Source: a bacterium HR27 (lineage in GTDB: Bacteria > Chloroflexota > Chloroflexia > Thermomicrobiales > Thermomicrobiaceae). Taken from it: DNA of 5,734 nt. The translations under genes and the position numbers were made by a program. The first letter of the stretch is position 1, and every line of letters begins with the position of its first letter. This document shows positions 1 to 5,734 of this stretch, one piece after another. The stretch covers positions 1 to 5,734 of the forward strand of contig BEID01000112.1 of NCBI GenBank assembly GCA_002898975.1, in the 5' to 3' direction. The notes under the pieces are model-generated. The model was not told where the DNA came from. It was given only the letters and a program-made list of their open reading frames with translations, and made no database searches.

Positions 1-26
1 CGCAACGGAACCCAGACGCGCCCAGC
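1..26. other. Short flank downstream of polX, no gene
   Basis: These 26 bases follow the polX stop codon on the minus strand. A 5-base-pair inverted repeat (CGCCC at 19-23 with GGGCG at 32-36) spans the stop codon, with no T run after it. Nothing else is visible. Confidence 0.5.
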
Positions 27-1766
27 CTACCGGGCGTGGGGAGCCGTACGGTGTTGCCGAAGCCACTGGAGTAGCTCGGCGAGTGGACGCGTGTTGAGCA
101 CGTGCCGCGCCTCTGCCCAGCCGCGACGCGCTGTCGCGACCGACCAGCGCATATTGTCCAACTGTCGTGTCGAGTGCGCGTCGCTGGTGCAGGCGATGAG
201 AATACCGCGCTGGATTGCGCGCTGTACCCAGATGTCGGGTAGATCCAACCGATCAGGCTGGCCGTTGACTTCGATCGCGACGCCGAACTCGGCGGCAGCA
301 TCCAGCACGGCATCGAGGTCGATCTCGTACGGCAAGCGCGTATTGAGTAGCCGACCAGTTGGGTGACCGAGCAGATCGACGTGGGGGTTGGAGAGGGCGC
401 GGATCACGCGCTCGGTCATGCGGGCCTCCGGGAGATCGAAAGCGCTGTGTACCGAGACGATGACGACGTCGAGTTCGGCGAGCACGTCGTCAGGATAATC
501 CAGCGAGCCGTCAGGATGGATATTGACTTCGGCTCCCTGAAGAATGCGGAACGGCGCATAGCGTTCGTTCAGTTCGTCGATGAGTCGCCGCTGTTCGCGC
601 AGGCGTTCGACCGCAAGCCCTTTGGCCACTGTGAGGGACGGCGAGTGATCGGAGATGACGATGTACTCATACCCCCTGGCGATCGCGGCTTGCACCATCC
701 GCTCGAGCGTGTCGTGGCCATCGCTCCAGTCGGTGTGGACATGAAGATCGCCGCGTATGTGGGAGAGTTCCACCAGCTGGGGAAGTCGGTGTTCGAGCGC
801 TGCCTGTATTTCTCCCCGGTTTTCTCGAAGCTCGGGAGGGATCCAATCCATGCCAAGGCAGGCGCAAATCTCTTGCTCCGTGCGGCTGGCTACTCGCTGG
901 CCAGTTTCGTCGAAAAGGCCGTATTCGGAGAGCTTCCATCCACGATCTTGTACCAGACTCCGCAGTGCGATGTTGTGTTCCTTGGATCCGGTGAAGTAAA
1001 GGAGTGCCGAACCGTACTCGTCCGGATGAACGACGCGGAGATCGACTTGTAGGTCTTCGCGTGTCAGGATCGACGGACGGGTGGGGCCAACAGCGAGCAC
1101 CTCCTTCACGATCGGTAGGCGTGTGAATGCATCCACTACTTCTTGCGGACGATCCGAGGCGACCAGAATATCGATGTCACCGATCGTCTCTTTTATGCGC
1201 CGCAAGCTCCCAGCGGGATCGATCGCTCGCACGGCGGGCACCTCGCGCAGCAAGGTGACGACAGTTTCCGCGACCGGTAGAGCGACGCCCAAGAGGAGTC
1301 GCTTGGTACGCTGCATCAGGCGAGCAGCCTCGCGCGCGATCCGCTGCTCGAGCTTTTCGCCGAAGCCCGGCAAGGTGCACAGCTTATGATTCTGCGCTGC
1401 TTCGAGGAGCTGTTGAATTGTCGTGATGCCGAGCTTCTCGTACAGCAGGTGCGCGCGGGATGGGCCGATGCCGGGTACCTCGAGCAGGTCGACCGCCTGG
1501 ATCGGCACTTCCCGCTTGAGTTGCTCGTAATATTCGAGTTTCCCTGTACGCAGATATTCCTCGATTTTCGCGGCGATCGCTTTGCCGACACCGGGAATCT
1601 CGTCCAGCTTGCCCTGGCGAGCGATCTCCTCGATATCGGCATCGAGATCGCGAATGTTCTGTGCTGCGATCGTGTAGGCGCGGATCCGATAGGGATTCTC
1701 GTTCTTGAGCATGAGGAGTTCAGCGATCTGTTCGAGCAGCGCGGCAACTTCTTCGTTTCTTCGCAT
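27..1766 (-). CDS. polX: Family X DNA polymerase / 3'-5' exonuclease with PHP domain (PolX)
   Basis: The 579-residue protein has the normal length and full domain order of bacterial PolX, which fills short gaps in base-excision and break repair in the cytoplasm. Residues 1-85 form the Pol beta-like 8-kDa domain, with helix-hairpin-helix motifs near 56-68 (EIPGVGKAIAAKI), 95-107 (EVPGIG) and 131-143 (LPGFG). The nucleotidyltransferase core is at about 155-320: AGSLRR at 185-190, catalytic aspartates D197 and D199 in GDIDI, D242 in VDLRVV, and GSKEHN at 260-265. The PHP domain at about 338-570 keeps its metal ligands: H342/H344 (DLHVHTD), D373/H374, E413, H440, H468, D529 and H531, so both activities look intact. 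The ATG is preceded by AGAGGAG with 7 bases of spacing; that site lies inside the end of the upstream sigma-like gene, four bases away, which implies co-transcription and translational coupling. Confidence 0.97.
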   Translation of the reverse strand: MRRNEEVAALLEQIAELLMLKNENPYRIRAYTIAAQNIRDLDADIEEIARQGKLDEIPGVGKAIAAKIEEYLRTGKLEYYEQLKREVPIQAVDLLEVPGIGPSRAHLLYEKLGITTIQQLLEAAQNHKLCTLPGFGEKLEQRIAREAARLMQRTKRLLLGVALPVAETVVTLLREVPAVRAIDPAGSLRRIKETIGDIDILVASDRPQEVVDAFTRLPIVKEVLAVGPTRPSILTREDLQVDLRVVHPDEYGSALLYFTGSKEHNIALRSLVQDRGWKLSEYGLFDETGQRVASRTEQEICACLGMDWIPPELRENRGEIQAALEHRLPQLVELSHIRGDLHVHTDWSDGHDTLERMVQAAIARGYEYIVISDHSPSLTVAKGLAVERLREQRRLIDELNERYAPFRILQGAEVNIHPDGSLDYPDDVLAELDVVIVSVHSAFDLPEARMTERVIRALSNPHVDLLGHPTGRLLNTRLPYEIDLDAVLDAAAEFGVAIEVNGQPDRLDLPDIWVQRAIQRGILIACTSDAHSTRQLDNMRWSVATARRGWAEARHVLNTRPLAELLQWLRQHRTAPHAR

Positions 1767-1770
1767 CGTG

Positions 1771-2535
1771 TCACTCCTCTGTCTGCGAGGTCTGGCTGGC
1801 GAGTTCGTGTAGCCACGCGTGGAGGAAGCGAGCTGTCGCGTGAACGATAGCTCGCACCTCGTCTGGCAGCAGTCCGGTTACAGCAGTGATTTGCTCATCG
1901 TTCCACCGGTCGAGCGCGGAGAGCAAAGAGATTTCGCGCCACTGTTCGGGTAGCCGCGCGAGAAGCGAATCGAGAACCTGCCGCGCGGTGACGTCCTGGA
2001 GGAGTTCGTCGGGAAAAGGCAGATCCGGGTCACGGAAAGCGTCCTCGAGGCGGGCAAGGACGGGTTGTGTGGGCGGATGATGCTCTGCCTGCGGCGCACT
2101 GACCTCGGTAGACTGATGCCGCTGGCTGCGGCGCTCCAGCGCAGCCTGGTGAACCGTATCGCGCGCCAGGTGCCGGAGCCACGCGAACCGGTCGCGCGGG
2201 AGGTGCGGGAGTTGCCGGAGTTCCTCGAGCGCCCGCTGGTAGGTGGCGAAAGCGAGCTCCTCGGCATCGAGTTCCTCGGGTTCGATCAGTCCGGCTTCGA
2301 CCTCGCGGGCGATGGCGCGGAAGATGGTGCGCAGGATAGGAAGGTAAAGGGTGAGGCCTTCCTGAAAGAGCCATCGCTCTCGTTGCTCGACTTCCTCCTC
2401 GTCGAGATGCGGCTGTCGTGGTACGACACGAGCCGCCGCGTGCAGCTGCGTCGTGAGGCGACGTCGTGCTTCCTCATACGGGGTCGCTGCGAGCTTCCGG
2501 CGGAATGCGTGAAAGTACGGATCTTGAAAGACCAT
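1771..2535 (-). CDS. Divergent ECF-type sigma factor-like protein
   Basis: This 254-residue protein is read as a member or derivative of the sigma-70/ECF family, which directs RNA polymerase to promoters. Residues 88-108 (ELDAEELAFATYQRALEEL) fit region 2.2, usually like DAEDLVQETFLRAL. Residues 115-140 (RDRFAWLRHLARDTV, then an ERRSQRH basic end) fit regions 2.3-2.4. A linker rich in proline, histidine and glutamine (about 141-178) leads to a region-4-like part at 184-245: LLARLPEQWREISLL, then a helix-turn-helix-like NDEQITAVTGLLPDEVRAIV. Two things are odd. The N-terminal leader of about 60 residues is long for an ECF factor, and the presumed recognition helix has few basic residues. The ATG at 2535 was chosen because a strong purine-rich site sits 5 bases upstream; an open frame to 2718 has no such support. 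It is the first gene of a unit with polX. The exact family is not recognised; it could be a sigma-like adaptor without promoter-binding ability. Confidence 0.75.
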   Translation of the reverse strand: MVFQDPYFHAFRRKLAATPYEEARRRLTTQLHAAARVVPRQPHLDEEEVEQRERWLFQEGLTLYLPILRTIFRAIAREVEAGLIEPEELDAEELAFATYQRALEELRQLPHLPRDRFAWLRHLARDTVHQAALERRSQRHQSTEVSAPQAEHHPPTQPVLARLEDAFRDPDLPFPDELLQDVTARQVLDSLLARLPEQWREISLLSALDRWNDEQITAVTGLLPDEVRAIVHATARFLHAWLHELASQTSQTEE

Positions 2536-2540
2536 CTCGT

Positions 2541-2549
2541 CCCTCCCCC
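2541..2549 (-). promoter_or_regulatory. Ribosome binding site of the sigma-like gene
   Basis: On the minus strand GGGGGAGGG lies 5 bases before the ATG at 2535. It is the strongest Shine-Dalgarno match in the window and fixes the start there rather than at upstream codons of the same frame. Confidence 0.8.
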
Positions 2550-2569
2550 ACCAGCACTCGACAGTTCCG

Positions 2570-2598
2570 AGCATACCGATGGAGAACCCGGCTGTCAC
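2570..2598 (-). promoter_or_regulatory. Sigma-70-type promoter for the sigma-like/polX unit
   Basis: On the minus strand GTGACA (2598-2593, five of six matches to TTGACA) is followed after exactly 17 bases by TATGCT (2575-2570, four of six matches to TATAAT). Transcription would start near 2563 and leave a leader of about 28 bases carrying the ribosome binding site. Position, spacing and match agree; no transcript data are available. Confidence 0.6.
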
Positions 2599-2738
2599 GC
2601 TCGCTCGTGAAGAGGGGGGTGAGAGCCGATGTCGCGTGTAAACTCTAGGGGAGCGCGCTGCCGAAGTGCCAGCCGGGGCGGCGGACGAGTGCTCGGCTGA
2701 GCATGTCAGGCTCGGCACGGCCGTTCGCGGGATACCGG

Positions 2739-4370
2739 TTACCCTTCGGGCAGCCAGCCGCGCTCGCGCAGCAGTTCAGCGCCGATGCGTCCGCGCTCCA
2801 TGATGCCGCTTCCGTCGGCGGTTTTGCGGTATTCCAGGCGTGCGCGTTCCAGGTACTGGACGATCGTCCCGTCAGCCAGAGCGATCGGTTCGCTGATGGG
2901 GAATCCGGCGAAGCGAACAGCGGCCTCCTCATCGGTCAGAGCGCTCTGCTGTCTGACGAGCTCTCCGGTGCGTTGCCAGGCAGCCAAGAATCCTCCACAC
3001 AAGAGGTGGCCGGTCGCGTCGAAGCGACGACACTCGACCTGCGAGAACGGCGCAGCAGCCGGTACTCGAAAGGCCCGCGTGTGGGTCAGGGCGAGCCGCT
3101 CGGCTAGTTCAGCACCGAGACGGTCGAGCACGACGCCGTCGAGCGCAGCTGCTTCTGCGGGAGCCCAGACGAAGCGCGCTCGCTCGAAATACTGGACGGT
3201 CCGGAACTGACCGGTTTGCGGATCGAACTCATCGAATTCTTCAGAAATCGGATAGCCGAAAATCTCCACGCCGCCATACCGTTCCCAGAACTGCCGGAAG
3301 CCGTTGGCGAGGTAATGGCCGGTTTCGGGAACGTACCGCCAGCGTGGATCGCTCCCCTGTGGCTGGGAGCGGCGCGCGGTCGGGAGGAGATCGGCGAGGG
3401 GTGCACCCCAGAGCATGCTGCCGGCAGCGGTGCGTTCGGCCCAGATCAACCATCCACCGCCGGCCGCGAGCGCGTCGACTGCACCGGCCTCCGGCAGGGC
3501 GATGAAACGGCTGCCACTCTGGGTGTCGAAGGCGACGAGAGCTGGCTCGCTTTGGCCAGCTGGCGACGGATCGAGCCAGAACAGGTACCGGTCGTCGGCC
3601 GTGACCAACTCGGGGCTCTGTGCCCTGCCGAGCTCGATGGGCTGGCCACTGCCCAACGCATTTCGAGCTGTGAGAACATCGGTAATGGTGATCAGCGTGT
3701 CGCCGACGACGCGGAACGCGGGCGCCGGGCCGCTTCCGGTGAGAAGCGTCGTTGCATCGGCCGCCGAGGCGATCGGTTGCGCGCTGATTCGCCAGGGCCC
3801 GTCCGGTGAGGACTCCAGCCAGAACAGTCGACCTTCGTGCAGTGCGATCGCTCGGATGGCGCTTGCGCTGTCGCCGACCAGCGCGACGTCGACCGTTCGC
3901 TGTGTGCCTGAAAGATCGGCACCATAGACGCGGTCATGACCGTTCCGAGAGACCCAGGCGAGCCAACGTTGCCAGAGCACCGGCGTCCGCTCGTCGTTCG
4001 TGCGAGCCAACAGGACCTCTTGGCCGTCTGTCCAACGACGTACCTGGACGCGCGCAGGGCACTGGTCGCAGTCGCGTTCTTGCCAGGCGACGAGGTCGCC
4101 GGAGAGCGTGACGACGTCGATGCGACCAGGTGTGACGGTGAGAACACGTTCCTCTGGCCCGTCGAGCGAGCGGATCACTAAAGCCCTGGTGTCGCCGGTC
4201 GAGCGGACGAAGGCGGCGACGTTGCCGTCGGTCGCGAGCGCTTCGAGGTGTGCTGCGTCGTATCGACCGAACAGGAGCGGGCTGGTGATGGCCTCCGACC
4301 GGCCCTGCCAGCTGACCGAGAGTCCGAGCAGCACGCTGCCGAGTGCGAGCAATGCCGCCAGAGAGCGCAC
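2739..4370 (-). CDS. Predicted secreted protein: beta-propeller-like region plus two C-terminal FGYPISEEF-type modules
   Basis: From the GTG at 4370 the protein is 543 residues. Residues 1-27 look like a signal peptide: a short basic start, a hydrophobic LAALLALGSVLLGLSV core and a cut near GRSEA. Residues about 30-330 show repeated short strands ending in patterns such as GDLVAWQ, RWLAWVS, GRLFWLE, DRYLFWL and GWLIWAE, typical of TolB-like beta-propellers. Two related modules follow: about 344-422 (VPETGHYLANGFRQFW, FGYPISEEF, VQYFERARF, LDRLGAEL) and about 447-535 (ATGHLLCGGFLAAW, FAGFPISEPI, VQYLERARLEY, GRIGAELL). Such modules recur in exported Chloroflexota proteins; ligand and role are unknown to me. 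Cysteines at 101/104 (CDQC) and 447/458 could form disulfides. The start is uncertain: the frame stays open to 4562, but the extra 64 residues precede the signal peptide and look non-coding, and no good ribosome binding site precedes the GTG. The gene appears to be transcribed alone. An extracellular binding or cell-surface role is inferred. Confidence 0.85.
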   Translation of the reverse strand: MRSLAALLALGSVLLGLSVSWQGRSEAITSPLLFGRYDAAHLEALATDGNVAAFVRSTGDTRALVIRSLDGPEERVLTVTPGRIDVVTLSGDLVAWQERDCDQCPARVQVRRWTDGQEVLLARTNDERTPVLWQRWLAWVSRNGHDRVYGADLSGTQRTVDVALVGDSASAIRAIALHEGRLFWLESSPDGPWRISAQPIASAADATTLLTGSGPAPAFRVVGDTLITITDVLTARNALGSGQPIELGRAQSPELVTADDRYLFWLDPSPAGQSEPALVAFDTQSGSRFIALPEAGAVDALAAGGGWLIWAERTAAGSMLWGAPLADLLPTARRSQPQGSDPRWRYVPETGHYLANGFRQFWERYGGVEIFGYPISEEFDEFDPQTGQFRTVQYFERARFVWAPAEAAALDGVVLDRLGAELAERLALTHTRAFRVPAAAPFSQVECRRFDATGHLLCGGFLAAWQRTGELVRQQSALTDEEAAVRFAGFPISEPIALADGTIVQYLERARLEYRKTADGSGIMERGRIGAELLRERGWLPEG

Positions 4371-4382
4371 GACAACCGCGAG

Positions 4383-4419
4383 CCCGTGCCCCTGGTCATG
4401 TCGGCACGGGACACCAGGG
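4383..4419 (-). repeat. Two crossing inverted repeats in the leader of the secreted-protein gene
   Basis: Read on the minus strand, CCCTGGT (4419-4413) can pair with ACCAGGG (4396-4390), and CCCGTGCC (4410-4403) can pair with GGCACGGG (4390-4383). The arms interleave and share base 4390. No bases separate the third arm from the fourth, so forming both helices at once is sterically unlikely; they would be alternative hairpins of 7 and 8 base pairs. The element ends 12 bases before the proposed GTG start and covers the only purine-rich stretch nearby. The pairing is exact; a regulatory role is inference. Confidence 0.45.
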
Positions 4420-4551
4420 AATACGTCGGTCTTCTTTGCGGTCCGCGAAAGCGGTCGAAGGATCGTCGCGTCAGTGTTCCGGTTCCGCAACGGCTGCCCC
4501 CTCAGTGAGGAGCATCGACCGTCCGAGGATGAGCGACGAGAGTGCGGAAGC

Positions 4552-4610
4552 ACCAGGAGCACGGTACGATCGATTTCTGGCCATTGCGTACCCGATGTGC
4601 TCCTCCTGGT
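4552..4610 (-). terminator. Long stem-loop just after the carbamate kinase gene, candidate transcript end
   Basis: Bases 4552-4568 (ACCAGGAGCACGGTACG) pair along their whole length with 4587-4610 once two bulges are allowed (CGAT at 4593-4596 and three bases near 4603-4606), giving 17 base pairs round an 18-base loop. It begins 6 bases after the TAG of the kinase gene, where a terminator or 3'-end-protecting hairpin is expected. No T run follows on either strand, so it is not a classical intrinsic terminator. Factor-dependent termination, transcript stabilisation or a protein-binding palindrome are alternatives. Confidence 0.4.
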
Positions 4611-4616
4611 ACCGGG

Positions 4617-5558
4617 CTAGCCGACGATTTGCGTGCCGCTTTTCCCCTCGACCGCCTCGCGTGCGTGATCGAGCGCCGCGATGACCGCGCGTCGCCCGCT
4701 TCCGCCGCTGACGAAGCGGATGGCAGCTTCCACTTTCGGCCCCATGCTTCCGGAGGCGAAGTGTCCCTCTGCCTGGTACTGGCGCAGTTCCGCGACTGTG
4801 ACGGTCTCGAGTGGACGTGCCTCCGGTGTTCCGTACCGGAGCATGACGTACGGGACGTCTGTGAGAATGACGAGGGCATCGGCTGCGAGCTCGTGCGCGA
4901 GCAGCGCGGCCGCCAGATCTTTGTCGATCACAGCTTCCACGCCCTCGTAACGCCCATTGGCGCGGCGCACGACCGGTATGCCACCACCACCGCAGGCGAC
5001 CACGATCGCGCCAGCGGCGAGCAGCAAGTCGATGGCTGGTCGGTCGACGATGACGATCGGGTCGGGAGACGGGACGACTCTCCGCCAGCCGCGCGAGCCC
5101 TGCGGTTTCCACACCTGGCCGGTAGCAGCCATGATCGCGCGGGCTTGTTCTTCCGGATAGTAGAGTCCGATCGGCTTAGTCGGCTCGCGCCAGGCAGGAT
5201 CGTCCGGGCTCACTTCGGTGCGGGTGACCAGGGTCGCCACGACTCGGTCGAGGCCACGCTGGCGCAGCTCCGCTCCCAGTGCCTGCTGGATCATGAAGCC
5301 GATCGTTGCCTGGGTCTGTGCGACGCACCAGTGGAGCGGTACGGGCGGAACGACGTCGCGGGCCAGCTCGTTCTTGACGAGCAGGTTCCCCACCTGCGGG
5401 CCGTTGCCGTGCGTGATGATCAGTTCGTACCCGGCTGCGACGAGTTCAGCGAGCTGGCGGCAGGTGAGATCCACGTTCGCTTGTTGTTCCTCGGCGGTGC
5501 CGCGTTGCCCAGCTTGGATGATCGCGTTTCCACCGAGTGCGACGACGAGACGCCTCAT
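4617..5558 (-). CDS. arcC: Carbamate kinase
   Basis: This cytoplasmic kinase transfers phosphate from carbamoyl phosphate to ADP, yielding ATP and carbamate, the energy-conserving last step of arginine, agmatine or allantoin/oxamate breakdown. The 313 residues match the usual family length, with all signatures in place: ALGGNA at 7-12, THGNGPQVGNLL at 49-60, PTKPIG at 126-131, VACGGGGIPV at 187-196, the EAVIDKDLAA segment around K213, LTDV at 232-235, GSMGPKVEAA at 270-279 and SGTQI at the C terminus. The ATG at 5558 is preferred over a GTG one codon earlier because it leaves 6 bases after the AGAGGAG site and gives the common MRRLVVALGGNA start. It overlaps the stop of the DUF1116 gene by one base (TGATG), so translation is probably coupled. 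That neighbour points to the oxamate/allantoin version (AllK/YbcF role) rather than arginine deiminase, but sequence alone does not separate the two. Confidence 0.96.
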   Translation of the reverse strand: MRRLVVALGGNAIIQAGQRGTAEEQQANVDLTCRQLAELVAAGYELIITHGNGPQVGNLLVKNELARDVVPPVPLHWCVAQTQATIGFMIQQALGAELRQRGLDRVVATLVTRTEVSPDDPAWREPTKPIGLYYPEEQARAIMAATGQVWKPQGSRGWRRVVPSPDPIVIVDRPAIDLLLAAGAIVVACGGGGIPVVRRANGRYEGVEAVIDKDLAAALLAHELAADALVILTDVPYVMLRYGTPEARPLETVTVAELRQYQAEGHFASGSMGPKVEAAIRFVSGGSGRRAVIAALDHAREAVEGKSGTQIVG

Positions 5559-5734
5559 CACCCGCTCCTCTCGGCGAGTGCCGCGTGCTTCCAGGTTCCA
5601 GCGAGGTACTCCCGTTCGACGGCGCGGTAGGCGTCGACGAAACAGCGCTCCGGCGGGCGAACGATACCAGCGCCGACCTGCCCAATGCCCGGCTCGCGGT
5701 GCGCGATACCGGTGTCGATGACCGGTAGAAGTCC
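5558..5734 (-). CDS. DUF1116 (YlbE/AllG-like) protein, C-terminal 58 residues only
   Basis: The frame is open from the window edge to a TGA at 5560-5558, so only the C terminus is present. It reads GLLPVIDTGIAHREPGIGQ, then VGAGIVRPPERCF and a helical tail ending AERSG. The stretch with TGIAH, PGIGQ, GAGIVRPP and CF is what I recognise as the conserved end of DUF1116 proteins such as E. coli YlbE. That family has been described as a subunit (AllG) of an oxamate carbamoyltransferase acting with AllF (FdrA) and AllH (YlbF) after allantoin breakdown. Its carbamoyl phosphate product would feed the carbamate kinase encoded immediately downstream. The family call is from memory of the motif and covers about an eighth of the expected protein. 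The missing N-terminal part and any fdrA/ylbF partners would lie to the right of this window. Confidence 0.7.
   Translation of the reverse strand, partial: GLLPVIDTGIAHREPGIGQVGAGIVRPPERCFVDAYRAVEREYLAGTWKHAALAERSG

Larger units (their letters stand above)
2536..2738. other. Intergenic region with promoter, no gene
   Basis: This 203-base gap separates the end of the secreted-protein gene from the sigma-like gene. Its left half holds the promoter and ribosome binding site listed separately. Its right half is GC-rich with only short imperfect inverted repeats. I see no hairpin followed by a T run that would be a classical terminator for the secreted-protein gene, and no convincing small gene on either strand. 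Confidence 0.7.
4371..4616. other. Structured intergenic region between carbamate kinase and secreted-protein genes
   Basis: This 246-base gap contains the stem-loop at 4552-4610, the crossing repeats at 4383-4419 and three copies of ACCAGG(A/G)GCAC: plus strand 4552-4562, minus strand 4610-4597 (with three extra bases) and minus strand 4396-4386. No clear -35/-10 pair for the downstream gene was found; TTGCGG followed after 17 bases by GACGAT on the minus strand is the nearest and is poor. A 37-codon frame at 4471-4584 was considered and rejected. Confidence 0.6.

Noticed and set aside
19..36. Inverted repeat CGCCC/GGGCG around the polX stop codon as a terminator
   Set aside because: The stem is only 5 base pairs, the stop codon lies in the loop and no T run follows.
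363..1052. Plus-strand open frame of 229 codons antisense to polX
   Set aside because: It mirrors the PHP and polymerase coding region, has no family motif or convincing start site, and polX is intact on the other strand.
1571..1580. GCGATCGC palindrome (HIP1-like, abundant in cyanobacteria)
   Set aside because: I noticed only one full copy, inside polX coding sequence; related CGATCG strings are expected in GC-rich genes and do not indicate a cyanobacterial origin.
2065..2610. Plus-strand open frame of 181 codons opposite the sigma-like gene
   Set aside because: It runs through the promoter and start region of the sigma-like gene and shows no family resemblance.
3216..3809. Plus-strand open frame of 197 codons antisense to the secreted-protein gene
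   Set aside because: It has no motif, signal peptide or ribosome binding site; the minus-strand frame carries recognisable repeats across the same bases.
4471..4584. Possible 37-residue small protein beginning MARNRSYRAPG in the gap after arcC
   Set aside because: The nearest AGGAGG is 17 bases from the ATG and would be buried in the stem-loop arm; the composition is unremarkable and nothing supports translation.
4471..5112. Minus-strand open frame of 213 codons out of frame with carbamate kinase
   Set aside because: It is an arginine-rich, low-information translation overlapping a well-supported gene in another frame, as expected for shadow frames.
4542..5630. Plus-strand open frame of 362 codons antisense to the carbamate kinase gene
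   Set aside because: It is antisense to a clear kinase gene, shows no recognisable domain, and arises because the sense gene rarely uses the codons that give stops on the other strand in GC-rich DNA.

Overview
The window comes from a GC-rich bacterium. The best guess at lineage is a thermophilic Chloroflexota of the Thermomicrobia type. That rests mainly on the secreted protein at 2739-4370, whose C-terminal paired modules (TGH..GGF..FW, FGYPISEEF, VQYFERARF, LGAEL) are a style I associate with exported Chloroflexota proteins; it is an inference, not a proof. All five genes I can support lie on the minus strand, so the window is read right to left.

Right end (5734 to 4617): the last 58 residues of a DUF1116 (YlbE/AllG-like) protein, whose stop codon overlaps by one base the start of a complete carbamate kinase. 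In the enterobacterial allantoin locus the same two families sit together, with an oxamate carbamoyltransferase passing carbamoyl phosphate to a carbamate kinase for ATP formation. The rest of that operon should lie beyond the right edge.

Middle (4616 to 2739): a 246-base gap holding a long stem-loop directly after the kinase gene, a recurring ACCAGG(A/G)GCAC motif and two crossing inverted repeats. Then comes a predicted secreted protein with a signal peptide, a beta-propeller-like region and two C-terminal copies of the module above.

Left part (2738 to 27): a 203-base gap with a good sigma-70-type promoter (2570-2598) and Shine-Dalgarno site, then a two-gene unit. The first gene encodes a divergent ECF-sigma-like protein. 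Its end supplies the ribosome binding site for the second, a complete family X DNA polymerase/PHP exonuclease (PolX) that starts four bases later.

No mobile element, CRISPR array, tRNA or rRNA is visible, and no plus-strand gene is supported. I did not find a clearly new multi-gene system. The points most worth a second look are the sigma-like/PolX coupling, the carbamoyl-phosphate module in this host, and the structured gap downstream of the carbamate kinase gene.
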